Source: Nanobdellota archaeon (GTDB taxonomy: Archaea; Nanobdellota; Nanobdellia; Woesearchaeales; JAHIVG01). Taken from it: DNA of 36,129 nucleotides. A program made the translations under genes and the position numbers. Every line of letters starts with the position of its first letter. Within the stretch, counting starts at the first letter, position 1. Below, one piece after another: positions 9,820 to 18,618 of the stretch. The notes below the pieces were generated by a model. It saw nothing but the letters and a program-made list of their open reading frames with translations. It did not search any database and was not told the DNA's origin. The stretch is from NCBI GenBank assembly GCA_018816705.1, contig JAHIVG010000068.1:1-36129 (forward strand), given 5' to 3'.

Positions 9820-10520
9820 TGTGGCAAGGCAACAAGATATCCATAGTGCTCCCGGCTTACAATGAAGGAGGGAACATCAGGAAGGCAATCGATGACTTCT
9901 ACAGCACAAAGGTCGTCGACGAGATAATAGTCGTGGACAACAACTCAAGGGACAACACGGCAGAAGAAGTCAGGAAGACGAAAGCCAGGCTAGTGCAGGA
10001 GAGAATGCAAGGGTACGGGTTCGCGCTCAGAAGGGGGCTGAAGGAAGCCAAAGGTAATTTCATCGTCATGTGCGAGCCGGACGGCACCTTCATGGCAAAA
10101 GACCTGTTCAAGCTCCTGACATATACAGACGACTTCGACGCTGTTTTCGGCACGAGGACCTCGAAGGAATGCATCTGGACCGGAGCGAACATGAACCTGT
10201 TCTTGAGGCTGGGCAACGAGTTCGTGGCAAAGCTCCTGGAATATTTCCATAATGGCCCTCAGCTAACGGACGTAGGGTGCACCTTCAAGCTGATAAAGAG
10301 GGATGCCCTTGGAAGGATACAGCACAAGTTCACAGTCGGCAAGTCGCATTTCTCGCCAGAATTCATGATCCTATGCATAAAGAACAGGATAAAGACCGTT
10401 GAGATACCGCTGAACTACAGGCCGAGGATCGGCACTTCGAAGATAACAGGCAAGTTCTGGAAGGCCTTCAAGCTCGGCCTGGTCATGATATGGCTGATAA
10501 TCGCCTACAAGTTCAAATGA
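9816..10520 (+). CDS. GT2 family glycosyltransferase (DPM-like)
   Basis: ISIVLPAYNEGGNIRKAI, IIVVDNNSRDNT, EPDGTFMAKDL, GTSKITGKFWKAFKLG. Start at ATG 9816 or 9819. Confidence 0.88.
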   Translation: MMWQGNKISIVLPAYNEGGNIRKAIDDFYSTKVVDEIIVVDNNSRDNTAEEVRKTKARLVQERMQGYGFALRRGLKEAKGNFIVMCEPDGTFMAKDLFKLLTYTDDFDAVFGTRTSKECIWTGANMNLFLRLGNEFVAKLLEYFHNGPQLTDVGCTFKLIKRDALGRIQHKFTVGKSHFSPEFMILCIKNRIKTVEIPLNYRPRIGTSKITGKFWKAFKLGLVMIWLIIAYKFK

Positions 10521-11125
10521 AGATCACGTCATTGTATAAAGGGCTCTGGCCCAAGATGTATGTTGTCCTCCGGAATGTCATCCTACCGTTCTCCAAGATA
10601 GAGCAGTTCTACCCCAAGAAGGGATTGATATATGACGTGGGGTGCGGCTTCGGAAGCTATTCCATCGCCTTGGCTTTAGGGTCAGAGGACAGGGAGGTCA
10701 TAGGCCTGGAGCTGTCAAAGGAAAGGGTCAAGAAGGCCAATGCGACTGCCAGCAAGATAAATAATGTCAGGTTCGAGGTGAGGGATCTCAGGAAGGACTC
10801 AGGGCTGAGGGATTGCGACTGCATATCACTTGTGGATCTGTTACACCACGTGCCCCATGAGACTCAGAAGGAGATAATACAAGAATGCTACAGGACCCTG
10901 AAGAAAGGAGGGATATTGCTGATAAAGGATATCGGCGACAGGCCGAGATGGAAATACCTGTATAATTATTTCCATGACCGGGTGATCATGCGGAACAGAG
11001 AGCTGTTCTTCATCAAGCCAGCTAAGCTGAGAGAGATGTGCCAGGAAGCCGGGTTCAGGGTGGTCATCAGGCGGATCAAGCACTGGACGCCCTTCCCGCA
11101 TGTGATGTTTGTGTGCAGTAAATGA
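10517..11125 (+). CDS. Class I SAM-dependent methyltransferase
   Basis: YDVGCGFGSYSIALALG (motif I), LVDLLHHVPHETQKEIIQECYRTLKKGGILLIKD. ATG at 10517 overlaps the upstream TGA (ATGA). Confidence 0.85.
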   Translation: MKITSLYKGLWPKMYVVLRNVILPFSKIEQFYPKKGLIYDVGCGFGSYSIALALGSEDREVIGLELSKERVKKANATASKINNVRFEVRDLRKDSGLRDCDCISLVDLLHHVPHETQKEIIQECYRTLKKGGILLIKDIGDRPRWKYLYNYFHDRVIMRNRELFFIKPAKLREMCQEAGFRVVIRRIKHWTPFPHVMFVCSK

Positions 11126-11160
11126 TACAATTTTATTGAATTTTATCTGATAGCAACAAT

Positions 11161-11355
11161 ATTATTGGCGGCGCTCACGGCTAGGCAGAAATTGCAGGCA
11201 ATTTCTGGATTGCAGAGCCGTACCGACTCTGCAACGACTTTTCTCCATTGTCGAAAAGACCGTCCTATCACCAGAAATTTGTACGGTTCAGGTCGGAGAC
11301 CTCTAAGAACCCACAAATTTCTGTTTCCTCAGCGCACCAGTGGTGTTGCCTTAAT
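11161..11355 (+). ncRNA. Candidate structured RNA of unknown family (multi-hairpin intergenic element); strand inferred
   Basis: Five consecutive hairpins: CAGAAATTG/CAATTTCTG 11186-11207; TTGCAGAG/CTCTGCAA 11210-11234; CTTTTC/GAAAAG 11238-11258; CAGAAATTTGT/ACAAATTTCTG 11272-11323 with nested GGTTC/GAACC and AGGTC/GACCT; CACC/GGTG 11335-11345. They are enclosed by CGCT 11172-11175/AGCG 11331-11334 and GGC 11167-11169/GCC 11348-11350. TATA-like TTTTAT at 11141 lies about 26 nt before the closing helix. Confidence 0.45.
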
Positions 11356-11405
11356 TGCTTCGATTCAAGAAAAGCTTATAAATCCCTCTTGGCTGCTGTT
11401 CTCGT

Positions 11406-13001
11406 ATGAAAAAGACGCTTGTCATTGCCCTGATCGTGGTTGCCGTAGTGCTGCGGCTGCTGGTCATGGGGGACCATCTCTACGAGGACGAGCACGCCTT
11501 CCTGGCCATGGCTGGGGACACGAGCGAAGGATTCTTCTCTTTCCACACGACGTATCACGGCGGGGACTTCTACTGGACGCATGAGCCCCTGTCCATCCTT
11601 GTGTACAGGACGTCATTGCTGCTCGTGCCGGATGAGACAATCGCGATGCGGCTGGTGCCGCTGCTGTTCGGTCTAATGACCGCTGCTGCTACCTTCTTGT
11701 TCGTCCGATATATGTATTCACGCAAGGCCGCGATGATCACGCTGCTGGTGATGCTGTTCTCATTCTGGCATTTCCTAGCATCCATGCAGGTGGACATTGA
11801 CGGCAGCGTGCTGATGTTCTTCTTCGCAGCGTCTATATATTGCTTCTTGATCGGGGAAAAGAAAGACCAGTGGAAGTGGTTCATGATGTCGGGCGTAGCT
11901 TTCGGCCTGGCGATGCTCAGCAAGCTGCCTGCAATAATAATATTGGCAATCCTGGGATTGTACGTCCTGTTTACCGGGCTGAAAAAAAGGAGATTCTATA
12001 GGTTGGTGGTGGTCGCCCTCATCGGCGGCCTGATGTACCTGCCTTTCCCATTGATATTCTCGTCCATGAATCCGGATGTGGTCTCTGAGACTTATAGTTA
12101 TGCTTCGGCCAAGGTGAATCTTGTGCCTTCGCTGATGCCTCTTGTCTATCTATTGCTGTGGGGGACTCCCCTGCTGGCAGGGGCATACTTATTGAGGCCG
12201 AAGAAGTCACTGCTGCCTTACATCTGGGCCGTGCTGCTGCCATTGGCTTACTTCTTCGTTACGAGCATGTCGCCCTTCGACAGATACCTCATGCCTGCCA
12301 TCCCTGCGCTTTGCATCCTTGCCGGAGTCGCGCTTGCGCGGATGAAGGTGAGGCAGGGCATCGCATTGATCGCAGGGATCGGGTCCATCATCTTCCTCGA
12401 GGTCGCTAATGCTTTCACTGTTATGGTACCGCATTCTATGGGAACTTACTATCAGCTTGCCAAGTCGTTCTCATGGAACTTCTTCCTGCCCCTGACAGGG
12501 CCGTCCGGGCCTGCAATCGGCATCAATTTCTTCAGCCTGGCAATCGTGCTGATATCGGCAGGGATCGGTCTCGGGATGACGTTCACCAGGAAGAAAGCTG
12601 TCGGAATCGGTATCTTCATCGGAGTGAGCCTGGCCCTGAATGTGTTCCTCATCCAGGAGCTGGTGTTCCATACCCATTACCCTGATGTCGGCAAGGTTAC
12701 TGGAGAGGTAATCGGGACTGCGCAGGGCCTGGAAGGCCCGTTCATGACCAACATAGTGTCGACAGAGTACTACCTTGACCGGGGCGGGGAGAACACCTAT
12801 CGCTTCTTGTATACCACGCCCGCCGCTAACATCACAAGGATGATTATGGAATCGGACACCGCAGTGATAGTGGACTTCCCCAAGCTGGATGACGGCCTGC
12901 TAGACCTGTTCGACAGATGTGAGTTGCGGAGAAGCATCAGCGATAATGGATTGATGATGGGCCATGTATACTCATGCCAGCAGACGCCTGAAGTCCCTTG
13001 A
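11406..13001 (+). CDS. Polytopic GT-C glycosyltransferase (ArnT/PMT-like, GT39/GT83-type)
   Basis: N-terminal TM then DHLYEDEHAFLAM acidic loop, many TM segments. TATA box CTTATAAAT about 27 nt upstream. Confidence 0.82.
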   Translation: MKKTLVIALIVVAVVLRLLVMGDHLYEDEHAFLAMAGDTSEGFFSFHTTYHGGDFYWTHEPLSILVYRTSLLLVPDETIAMRLVPLLFGLMTAAATFLFVRYMYSRKAAMITLLVMLFSFWHFLASMQVDIDGSVLMFFFAASIYCFLIGEKKDQWKWFMMSGVAFGLAMLSKLPAIIILAILGLYVLFTGLKKRRFYRLVVVALIGGLMYLPFPLIFSSMNPDVVSETYSYASAKVNLVPSLMPLVYLLLWGTPLLAGAYLLRPKKSLLPYIWAVLLPLAYFFVTSMSPFDRYLMPAIPALCILAGVALARMKVRQGIALIAGIGSIIFLEVANAFTVMVPHSMGTYYQLAKSFSWNFFLPLTGPSGPAIGINFFSLAIVLISAGIGLGMTFTRKKAVGIGIFIGVSLALNVFLIQELVFHTHYPDVGKVTGEVIGTAQGLEGPFMTNIVSTEYYLDRGGENTYRFLYTTPAANITRMIMESDTAVIVDFPKLDDGLLDLFDRCELRRSISDNGLMMGHVYSCQQTPEVP

Positions 13002-13886
13002 GGTCAGCTCGCGCTTCCTCTGGATGAGCCTGCGCTTGTCCTTCATGACGAACCGCTTCTTGTGCGCATCTTGCCAGGCATTGATGACCAGCCCGGCCTT
13101 GCCCTTGAAAAGGTACTTGAAGAAGACAGCAACCTGAAGCCCGAATATCAATGGGGAGTAAAGTATCAATGCAGGCAGGGGATAGTTCTTGTGGATGGTC
13201 CAGAGCCGGTTCCTTATGCCCAGGTAGATGCTCTTGTCAGACATCTTCATGGTGGCGCCATGATGGTGGTGCACGATGGCCTTCGGAGCTGAGGCGGATT
13301 TCCATTGCCTTGACCTCGCCCTTAGCCCAAGATCCACGTCCTCATAATAGATGAAATAATCCGAGTCATAGTGATCCTTGCCCAGCCTGATGTCTTCCAG
13401 CATCCTCTTCCGGTAGAACGCTGCGCCGCCGCACGGGCACAAGGGGATTTTACCTTCTGTCTTGATGTCCTCTGCCAAGCCCGACCTCCTGATCCTTAGG
13501 CCGAGGGTGTCTATCCGGCCGTCCATGTAGAGCATCTTGGGTGAGACCATCCCTGTCTTGTGCTTGCCTTCCACTGCCTTCATGAGCTCGAGCAGGCAGT
13601 CCTTGTCCAGGGTGGTGTCGTTGTTGAGGATGAAGACGAAATCTCCCTTTGCTGCAACTATGCCCCGGTTGTTGCCTGCTGCGAAACCGAGGTTCTTCTC
13701 GTTCCTTATCACTTTGATGCCAGGGAAGGTCTCCTTCACGTACTCTGCTGAGTGGTCCACAGAGCCGTTGTCCACGAGGATGACCTCGAAATGGGAATAG
13801 GATTGGCTGAGTATTGATGACAGGCAGTCCTGAAGAAATGGCTTTCCGTTCCAGTTCAGCACGACAACAGATATGCGCGGTTCCAT
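12972..13886 (-). CDS. GT2 family glycosyltransferase (rhamnosyltransferase-like)
   Basis: ISVVVLNWNGKPFLQDCLSSILSQSYSHFEVILVDNGSVDHS; NLGFAAGNNRGI; FVFILNNDTTLD; YYEDVDLGLRARSRQW. 30-nt convergent overlap with the upstream GT-C gene. Confidence 0.92.
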   Translation of the reverse strand: MEPRISVVVLNWNGKPFLQDCLSSILSQSYSHFEVILVDNGSVDHSAEYVKETFPGIKVIRNEKNLGFAAGNNRGIVAAKGDFVFILNNDTTLDKDCLLELMKAVEGKHKTGMVSPKMLYMDGRIDTLGLRIRRSGLAEDIKTEGKIPLCPCGGAAFYRKRMLEDIRLGKDHYDSDYFIYYEDVDLGLRARSRQWKSASAPKAIVHHHHGATMKMSDKSIYLGIRNRLWTIHKNYPLPALILYSPLIFGLQVAVFFKYLFKGKAGLVINAWQDAHKKRFVMKDKRRLIQRKRELTSRDFRRLLA

Positions 13887-14026
13887 GCAAGAGAGGAGCG
13901 GATGTAAGTTTAAAAGCTTTTTGTCGGCCTTGATGGAAAATAATATGTTTTTACCTTATTGTATATCTAATCACATCGTATAGAAAGGTATAATAACCGG
14001 CATGAACATTCATACAACATCACAAA

Positions 14027-15247
14027 ATGCGGATACCATTTAGAAGAAAAAAAGAAGATGCATATGAACGAGTTCTCAATAAAGCCTACAGTGTCGAGAA
14101 TCTCAAGAGAGAAATAACCGCGCTTACAACTCTTCTAAAACGGAAAGAACAACTTGACAAGACTCTGCGAGAAAGAGGGTTAGATGATTCCACCTGTCAT
14201 GCCATTGAAGAAACACTCGATGAAATAATCAACAGATTGCACCAATACCAACGGTACTTTTCAGCTGCCGAGCGGATAAGCAATAAGTTAGTGCATCAGC
14301 CAAAGCATTCTTCTCATTTGCTTGTCAAAGAGAAGGAGCGGCTTGAAAAGGAGTTCGGAGCGACATTTGATCAGGTCGTTGAATACTATGAAAAGAAAAA
14401 AATAGCTATCCAATCAAGAGATATATCATCGTATTTTAAAACATCGGATTTCCTGTCACCTGATTCCATGAAAACAGCCTTCAAACACATCCTATCCAAA
14501 GGCTTTTTTTCCTCAAAATTCGTGCTCATAGGCGGCACTCTTGTGCTGATAGCAATCGCTTCCCCCGCATACAAATCGTGTGAATTCCTATTCCGCCAAG
14601 TTTGGGAAATGAATGCGGACAACCAGACACCGGTTGAACAGGCATTCCATGGAGATACGGGAGTGCGCTTTTACTCTGATTCGGATGAAGAAGTCAATAC
14701 CTTGCATTTCCTGCTAAACAATATATACAACAATCCCGGATTATTGCATGATGTGGGTGTCAAACGAATCATCATAATTCGTGAGAACCTTATAATTAAG
14801 GCATCATATTGCGGGCTATTCGATGAAATCAACCTGCCAAAAATTGGACATGATAAATCCCGTTTTGTCTCGACATGTTTCCATGAGTTGGGACATGCTA
14901 TTGATGAGAATAATCCACGAAAAAACGCTTTTAGAAGAAAGGTGATAGGCATTTTCAAGAAGAGAAACAACATAAACCAGTTTAAAGCAAAGATGCGATC
15001 AGATGGATATGATCTTTTTGCAAGATACTTCGAATGGAAAAGAGAAATCATCGCCAATTTTTACGAAGCCAGGATGATGGATTTTTACTATTATTATGAA
15101 GAGCACGGAAGGCTACCAACCTTATCAGAGATATTAAATGAAAAGGAATATCAAAAATTTTCAATTGAACAGCGACAAGATTTTAGTGATCTAATGGTCC
15201 TCTATGCTCATTACGGCTTCTTTCCCGAGCATTTCAGCTTAAAATGA
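14027..15247 (+). CDS. Membrane-anchored zincin-like metalloprotease candidate (HELGH), AT-rich gene
   Basis: Charged/coiled-coil-like N-terminus, one hydrophobic segment (FVLIGGTLVLIAIASPAY), HExxH in STCFHELGHAIDENN, and a downstream EIIANFYEARMMDF that could supply a third ligand. Confidence 0.7.
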   Translation: MRIPFRRKKEDAYERVLNKAYSVENLKREITALTTLLKRKEQLDKTLRERGLDDSTCHAIEETLDEIINRLHQYQRYFSAAERISNKLVHQPKHSSHLLVKEKERLEKEFGATFDQVVEYYEKKKIAIQSRDISSYFKTSDFLSPDSMKTAFKHILSKGFFSSKFVLIGGTLVLIAIASPAYKSCEFLFRQVWEMNADNQTPVEQAFHGDTGVRFYSDSDEEVNTLHFLLNNIYNNPGLLHDVGVKRIIIIRENLIIKASYCGLFDEINLPKIGHDKSRFVSTCFHELGHAIDENNPRKNAFRRKVIGIFKKRNNINQFKAKMRSDGYDLFARYFEWKREIIANFYEARMMDFYYYYEEHGRLPTLSEILNEKEYQKFSIEQRQDFSDLMVLYAHYGFFPEHFSLK

Positions 15248-15356
15248 TAACTTCAGGGGAGTTGAAATCCTCGTTGTGTGGTGGCGGATTGCAAATCTTG
15301 ATATCCATATAGGACTGGGCAAACCTTTTTAAAGTAATTCCTGATTCTTGAGATGC

Positions 15357-16508
15357 ATGAAAATCCTCTACTCGGCCGAGGACCTGTGGCCCTATGTGGG
15401 CGGCGCGGAAGTCGGACTGGACGAGATGCTCGCGGAGCTGTCAAAGAAGCACGAGGTGCACGCTGTCTGGGTCGGCAAGGAGAAGAAGAAGGACACACCA
15501 TACCATCAGCACCCTCAGCCTTACAGCACTGTCTGGAAGAACGTGCCGTTGTTCAACAGGACCCTGGCCAGGCATTTCTATGCCAACAGCAGATGGACGA
15601 AGGTCCTGCAGAGATACATCGACAGATATAAGCCAGAGCTCATGCTCACGCAGCTGCAGTTCATGCCCGCGTCGATACTGGCAGCGATGCAGAACGGGAT
15701 GAAATCAGTCAGCTTCATCCAGAACTGGGAGCACTTCTGCCCATACCTGTTCATGAACCATGACCCGGAGGAATGCCTGAAGGATTGTTACAAGCACGTG
15801 CCTCTCAGCTATAAGATGCAGTGGCCGTACGTCAAGAAGATACAGAGGATGCATGCCCGAGCCTTCAAGAACACCGACGTGGTCTTCGGAGACTCCCAGT
15901 ACTGCTGTGACGTGCTCAAGATGTTCTACGGCGTCAAGGGATACCCTTTCCACCCGGTCGTGCACCTGGACAAATTCAAGATCGAGCAGAACACGAAAGA
16001 ATATGTCACTTTCATCAATCCCATCCTGACCAAAGGCATAACGACCGTGCTGGAGCTGGTCAGGAAGATGCCGGACACGAAGTTCCTGGTCGTCGGCGGA
16101 GGGAACGTCACGGCAAAGCCGTGGATAGAGAAGGTCAGGAAGGAGCCCAACGTCAAATACATCCCGTGGGAGGACGACATAAGGAAGGTATATTCGAAGA
16201 CCAGGCTGCTCATCGTGCCCTCTACGTGGCCAGAGCCCTGCGGACGGATCGTGTTGGAAGCCGGGATAAATGGGATTCCCACAATAGCAAGTGCTCGAGG
16301 CGGCCTTCCCGAAGCTGTCGGCAAAGGAGGCATATTGGTCAAGGACCATCTGAATGCCGACCTGTGGAAGAAGGCCATCGAGAGGTTCGATGATGATTAT
16401 TACAGGCAGAGATCAAAACTCGCGATTGAGAATGCCAAGGAGCATGACTTCGACCACCAGTTCAGCTACTTCAAGAAGACTTTGGCAGAGAAGGGCATCA
16501 ATCTATGA
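15357..16508 (+). CDS. GT4-type glycosyltransferase (group 1)
   Basis: MKILYSAEDLWPYVGGAEVGLDEMLAELSKKHEVHAV; FVVGG-like strand; STWPEPCGRIVLEAGINGIPTIASARGGLPEAVGKGG. ATG 15357 is 27 nt from TATA TTTTTAAAG (track start 15348 is TTG). Confidence 0.92.
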   Translation: MKILYSAEDLWPYVGGAEVGLDEMLAELSKKHEVHAVWVGKEKKKDTPYHQHPQPYSTVWKNVPLFNRTLARHFYANSRWTKVLQRYIDRYKPELMLTQLQFMPASILAAMQNGMKSVSFIQNWEHFCPYLFMNHDPEECLKDCYKHVPLSYKMQWPYVKKIQRMHARAFKNTDVVFGDSQYCCDVLKMFYGVKGYPFHPVVHLDKFKIEQNTKEYVTFINPILTKGITTVLELVRKMPDTKFLVVGGGNVTAKPWIEKVRKEPNVKYIPWEDDIRKVYSKTRLLIVPSTWPEPCGRIVLEAGINGIPTIASARGGLPEAVGKGGILVKDHLNADLWKKAIERFDDDYYRQRSKLAIENAKEHDFDHQFSYFKKTLAEKGINL

Positions 16509-17071
16509 ACATCTACTTCGACATGGGCGGCGTCCTTGAGACATGGAACAACAGGCTCTACATCAAGAGGCTCTCCAAGATGCTCAAGGCCGGCGAGGAG
16601 GAGACTACAAAGGCGTTCCTCGAGTTCCTTCCGTCGGTAGACAGGAACGACATCTCATCAAAGGAATTCCTCCGCAGGATGTGCGAGAAGGTGGACGGCA
16701 GCTGCAGCTATGATGACTTCAAGGAGCTGGGGATGAGCATGATAAAAAAGAAACCAGAGATGATATCATTCGCCAAGAGCCTGAAGGAAAAAGGCCACTT
16801 CATAGGCATATGCTCCAATGCGTGGGATTTTGCAGCCGAGCACTTCAGGCGGCAGCACTTCGAGTATGTCGACCACTTCTTGATAAGCTGTGAGGTCGGC
16901 GTGAGGAAACCTGATCCAGAGATGTATGCACTCATGGAAGAGCCTGACTTATTTATTGACGACTTCCACGAGAACATCGAGGGCGCAAAGAAGGTCGGAT
17001 TGGATGCGATAAAGTTCGAGGGGCTGAAGCACCTGGAAGAGGAGCTGAAGAAAAGGGGATTAAGTTACTGA
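16505..17071 (+). CDS. HAD-superfamily hydrolase
   Basis: IYFDMGGVLETW; GICSNAWDF; GVRKPDPEMYALM; FIDDFHENIEGAKKVGLDAIKF. ATGA overlap with upstream gene. Confidence 0.87.
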   Translation: MNIYFDMGGVLETWNNRLYIKRLSKMLKAGEEETTKAFLEFLPSVDRNDISSKEFLRRMCEKVDGSCSYDDFKELGMSMIKKKPEMISFAKSLKEKGHFIGICSNAWDFAAEHFRRQHFEYVDHFLISCEVGVRKPDPEMYALMEEPDLFIDDFHENIEGAKKVGLDAIKFEGLKHLEEELKKRGLSY

Positions 17072-17133
17072 ATGTCTCGGTTATCAATGTTAACCAAGAA
17101 GAAGAGTATAAGTTTTTCGGTTAATAGCGTTAT

Positions 17134-18546
17134 CTAAATCTTGATCTTGGACCGGATCACCGACTTCACCATGCCGGGACCGCGGATGAAGAACAGCTTG
17201 GCAAGGCCCTTGACACCAGATTCCTGATATATCATGCGCACGTATTTCTTGTACTGGCCGGAAGACAGGGCTTTCCTGTAGGTCGAGGATTGGCCGATCT
17301 CATAGATCTCCGTAAGCCCCTTGTTGTCCAGGCCGGGATACTCAAGGATTGCATCACAGATGCCATCATAATCATCCCAGTTCCTAGCTTTTAGCCAGCC
17401 TTCTTTCAGGGCCTCCTCATAAAGCGGGGTGCCTGGGAACGGTATTGTCAATGATATCTGGTAAGAGTCACCGTGCTTGATGGCGAACTTGACTGTGTCG
17501 CGCGCCGATTCGATCGTCTCTCCAGGCAGGCCGATGGTGTAGGTGCAATGGGTCCTTATGCCCAGCTCCTTGCAAGCCTTGAGAGTCCTGTTGATGACCT
17601 CTATGGTCGTACCCTTCTTCAGCAGCCTCAGCACCAGCGGTGAGACAGATTCCACGCCGAACTTCATGGCAACGAGGCCTGACTTCTTCAGAAGCTCCAA
17701 TGTCTCTCTCGTAATCGCAGTGTGGCCCATGGCAGACCACGGCACGTCAGGCAATTGCTCTATCTTCAGCCTGGCCAGCTCCTGCAGCATCTTAGGATTC
17801 CCGTTTATCATGTCATCATCGAAATAGAGCTCTTTTGGCTTATACTTCTTCATGGCAAACTTCATCTCATCGATGATGTCCTGCGGGTCTCTGAACCTGT
17901 AATTGCGGCCACCGAACATCAAGAAGATGTTGCAGTAAGAGCACCTGAAAGGGCAGCCACGGCTAGCCATGAACTGAACATTGGGATAGTTGTCGCAGAA
18001 TGCCTCGTTGTACTTGGACAGGTCGAACAGATGGCGGGCAGGCCAAGGGATGGAGTTGATGTCAGGCAGCTCCTTCAGCCTGATGATCTTTTCTTGGGTC
18101 TTGCCGCTGACCAGGTCGCGCAGGGTGAAGTCGTACTCACCGACGATGACATGGTCGATGAAAGTGTTCTTCGACACCTCTTCAGGCAGGGCGCTCGTGT
18201 GCTGGCCTACAGCAACGACCTTGCATCCGAGCTTCTGCTTGATATCCTTCAACAAGGACATATCGTTGGAATAGGATGGAGTCGATATCTCTGCTACCAC
18301 GAAGTCGGGTTTGGACATCCCCAACCTGTAGAAGAACTCCTTCTCAGACAGGTTATGGGCAAGGGCGTCAAGGATGGTAACTTTATGCCCTTCCTTCTCA
18401 AGGACCGCTGCTGATGTGGCCATGTAGAAAGGGAAGGCCCGGAAGCTCACAACAGGTGTCTTGTCGCTCGTATGTGCCCATCTTACGCCTGAACGGGCTG
18501 CGTATTTCTTGCCTCGCCAAGGGAGGTCAACATAAGTGATATTCAT
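17134..18546 (-). CDS. B12-binding-domain radical SAM protein (BchE-like family)
   Basis: N-terminal cobalamin-type Rossmann region; RGCPFRCSYCNIF (CxxxCxxC); YFDDDMINGN; HCTYTIGLPGETIESARDTVKFA. TATA about 26 nt upstream. Confidence 0.88.
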   Translation of the reverse strand: MNITYVDLPWRGKKYAARSGVRWAHTSDKTPVVSFRAFPFYMATSAAVLEKEGHKVTILDALAHNLSEKEFFYRLGMSKPDFVVAEISTPSYSNDMSLLKDIKQKLGCKVVAVGQHTSALPEEVSKNTFIDHVIVGEYDFTLRDLVSGKTQEKIIRLKELPDINSIPWPARHLFDLSKYNEAFCDNYPNVQFMASRGCPFRCSYCNIFLMFGGRNYRFRDPQDIIDEMKFAMKKYKPKELYFDDDMINGNPKMLQELARLKIEQLPDVPWSAMGHTAITRETLELLKKSGLVAMKFGVESVSPLVLRLLKKGTTIEVINRTLKACKELGIRTHCTYTIGLPGETIESARDTVKFAIKHGDSYQISLTIPFPGTPLYEEALKEGWLKARNWDDYDGICDAILEYPGLDNKGLTEIYEIGQSSTYRKALSSGQYKKYVRMIYQESGVKGLAKLFFIRGPGMVKSVIRSKIKI

Positions 18547-18618
18547 GTCAGCATGGTTGTCTGACTGTATTTAAAGTTTTCCAATAAGCTTTTAAACCAC
18601 ATGGAAATACTTGGAATG

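Noticed and set aside
11165-11584. 139-aa plus-strand ORF running through the hairpin-rich intergenic region
   Set aside because: Overlaps strong RNA/DNA palindromes and continues out of frame into the GT-C gene, which has its own TATA and start at 11406.
15705-16349. 214-aa minus-strand ORF antisense to a GT4 gene
   Set aside because: GT4 motifs on the plus strand are unambiguous; the antisense translation is low in recognisable structure.
17722-18414. 230-aa plus-strand ORF antisense to the B12-radical SAM gene
   Set aside because: Shadow ORF of a well-supported minus-strand gene.
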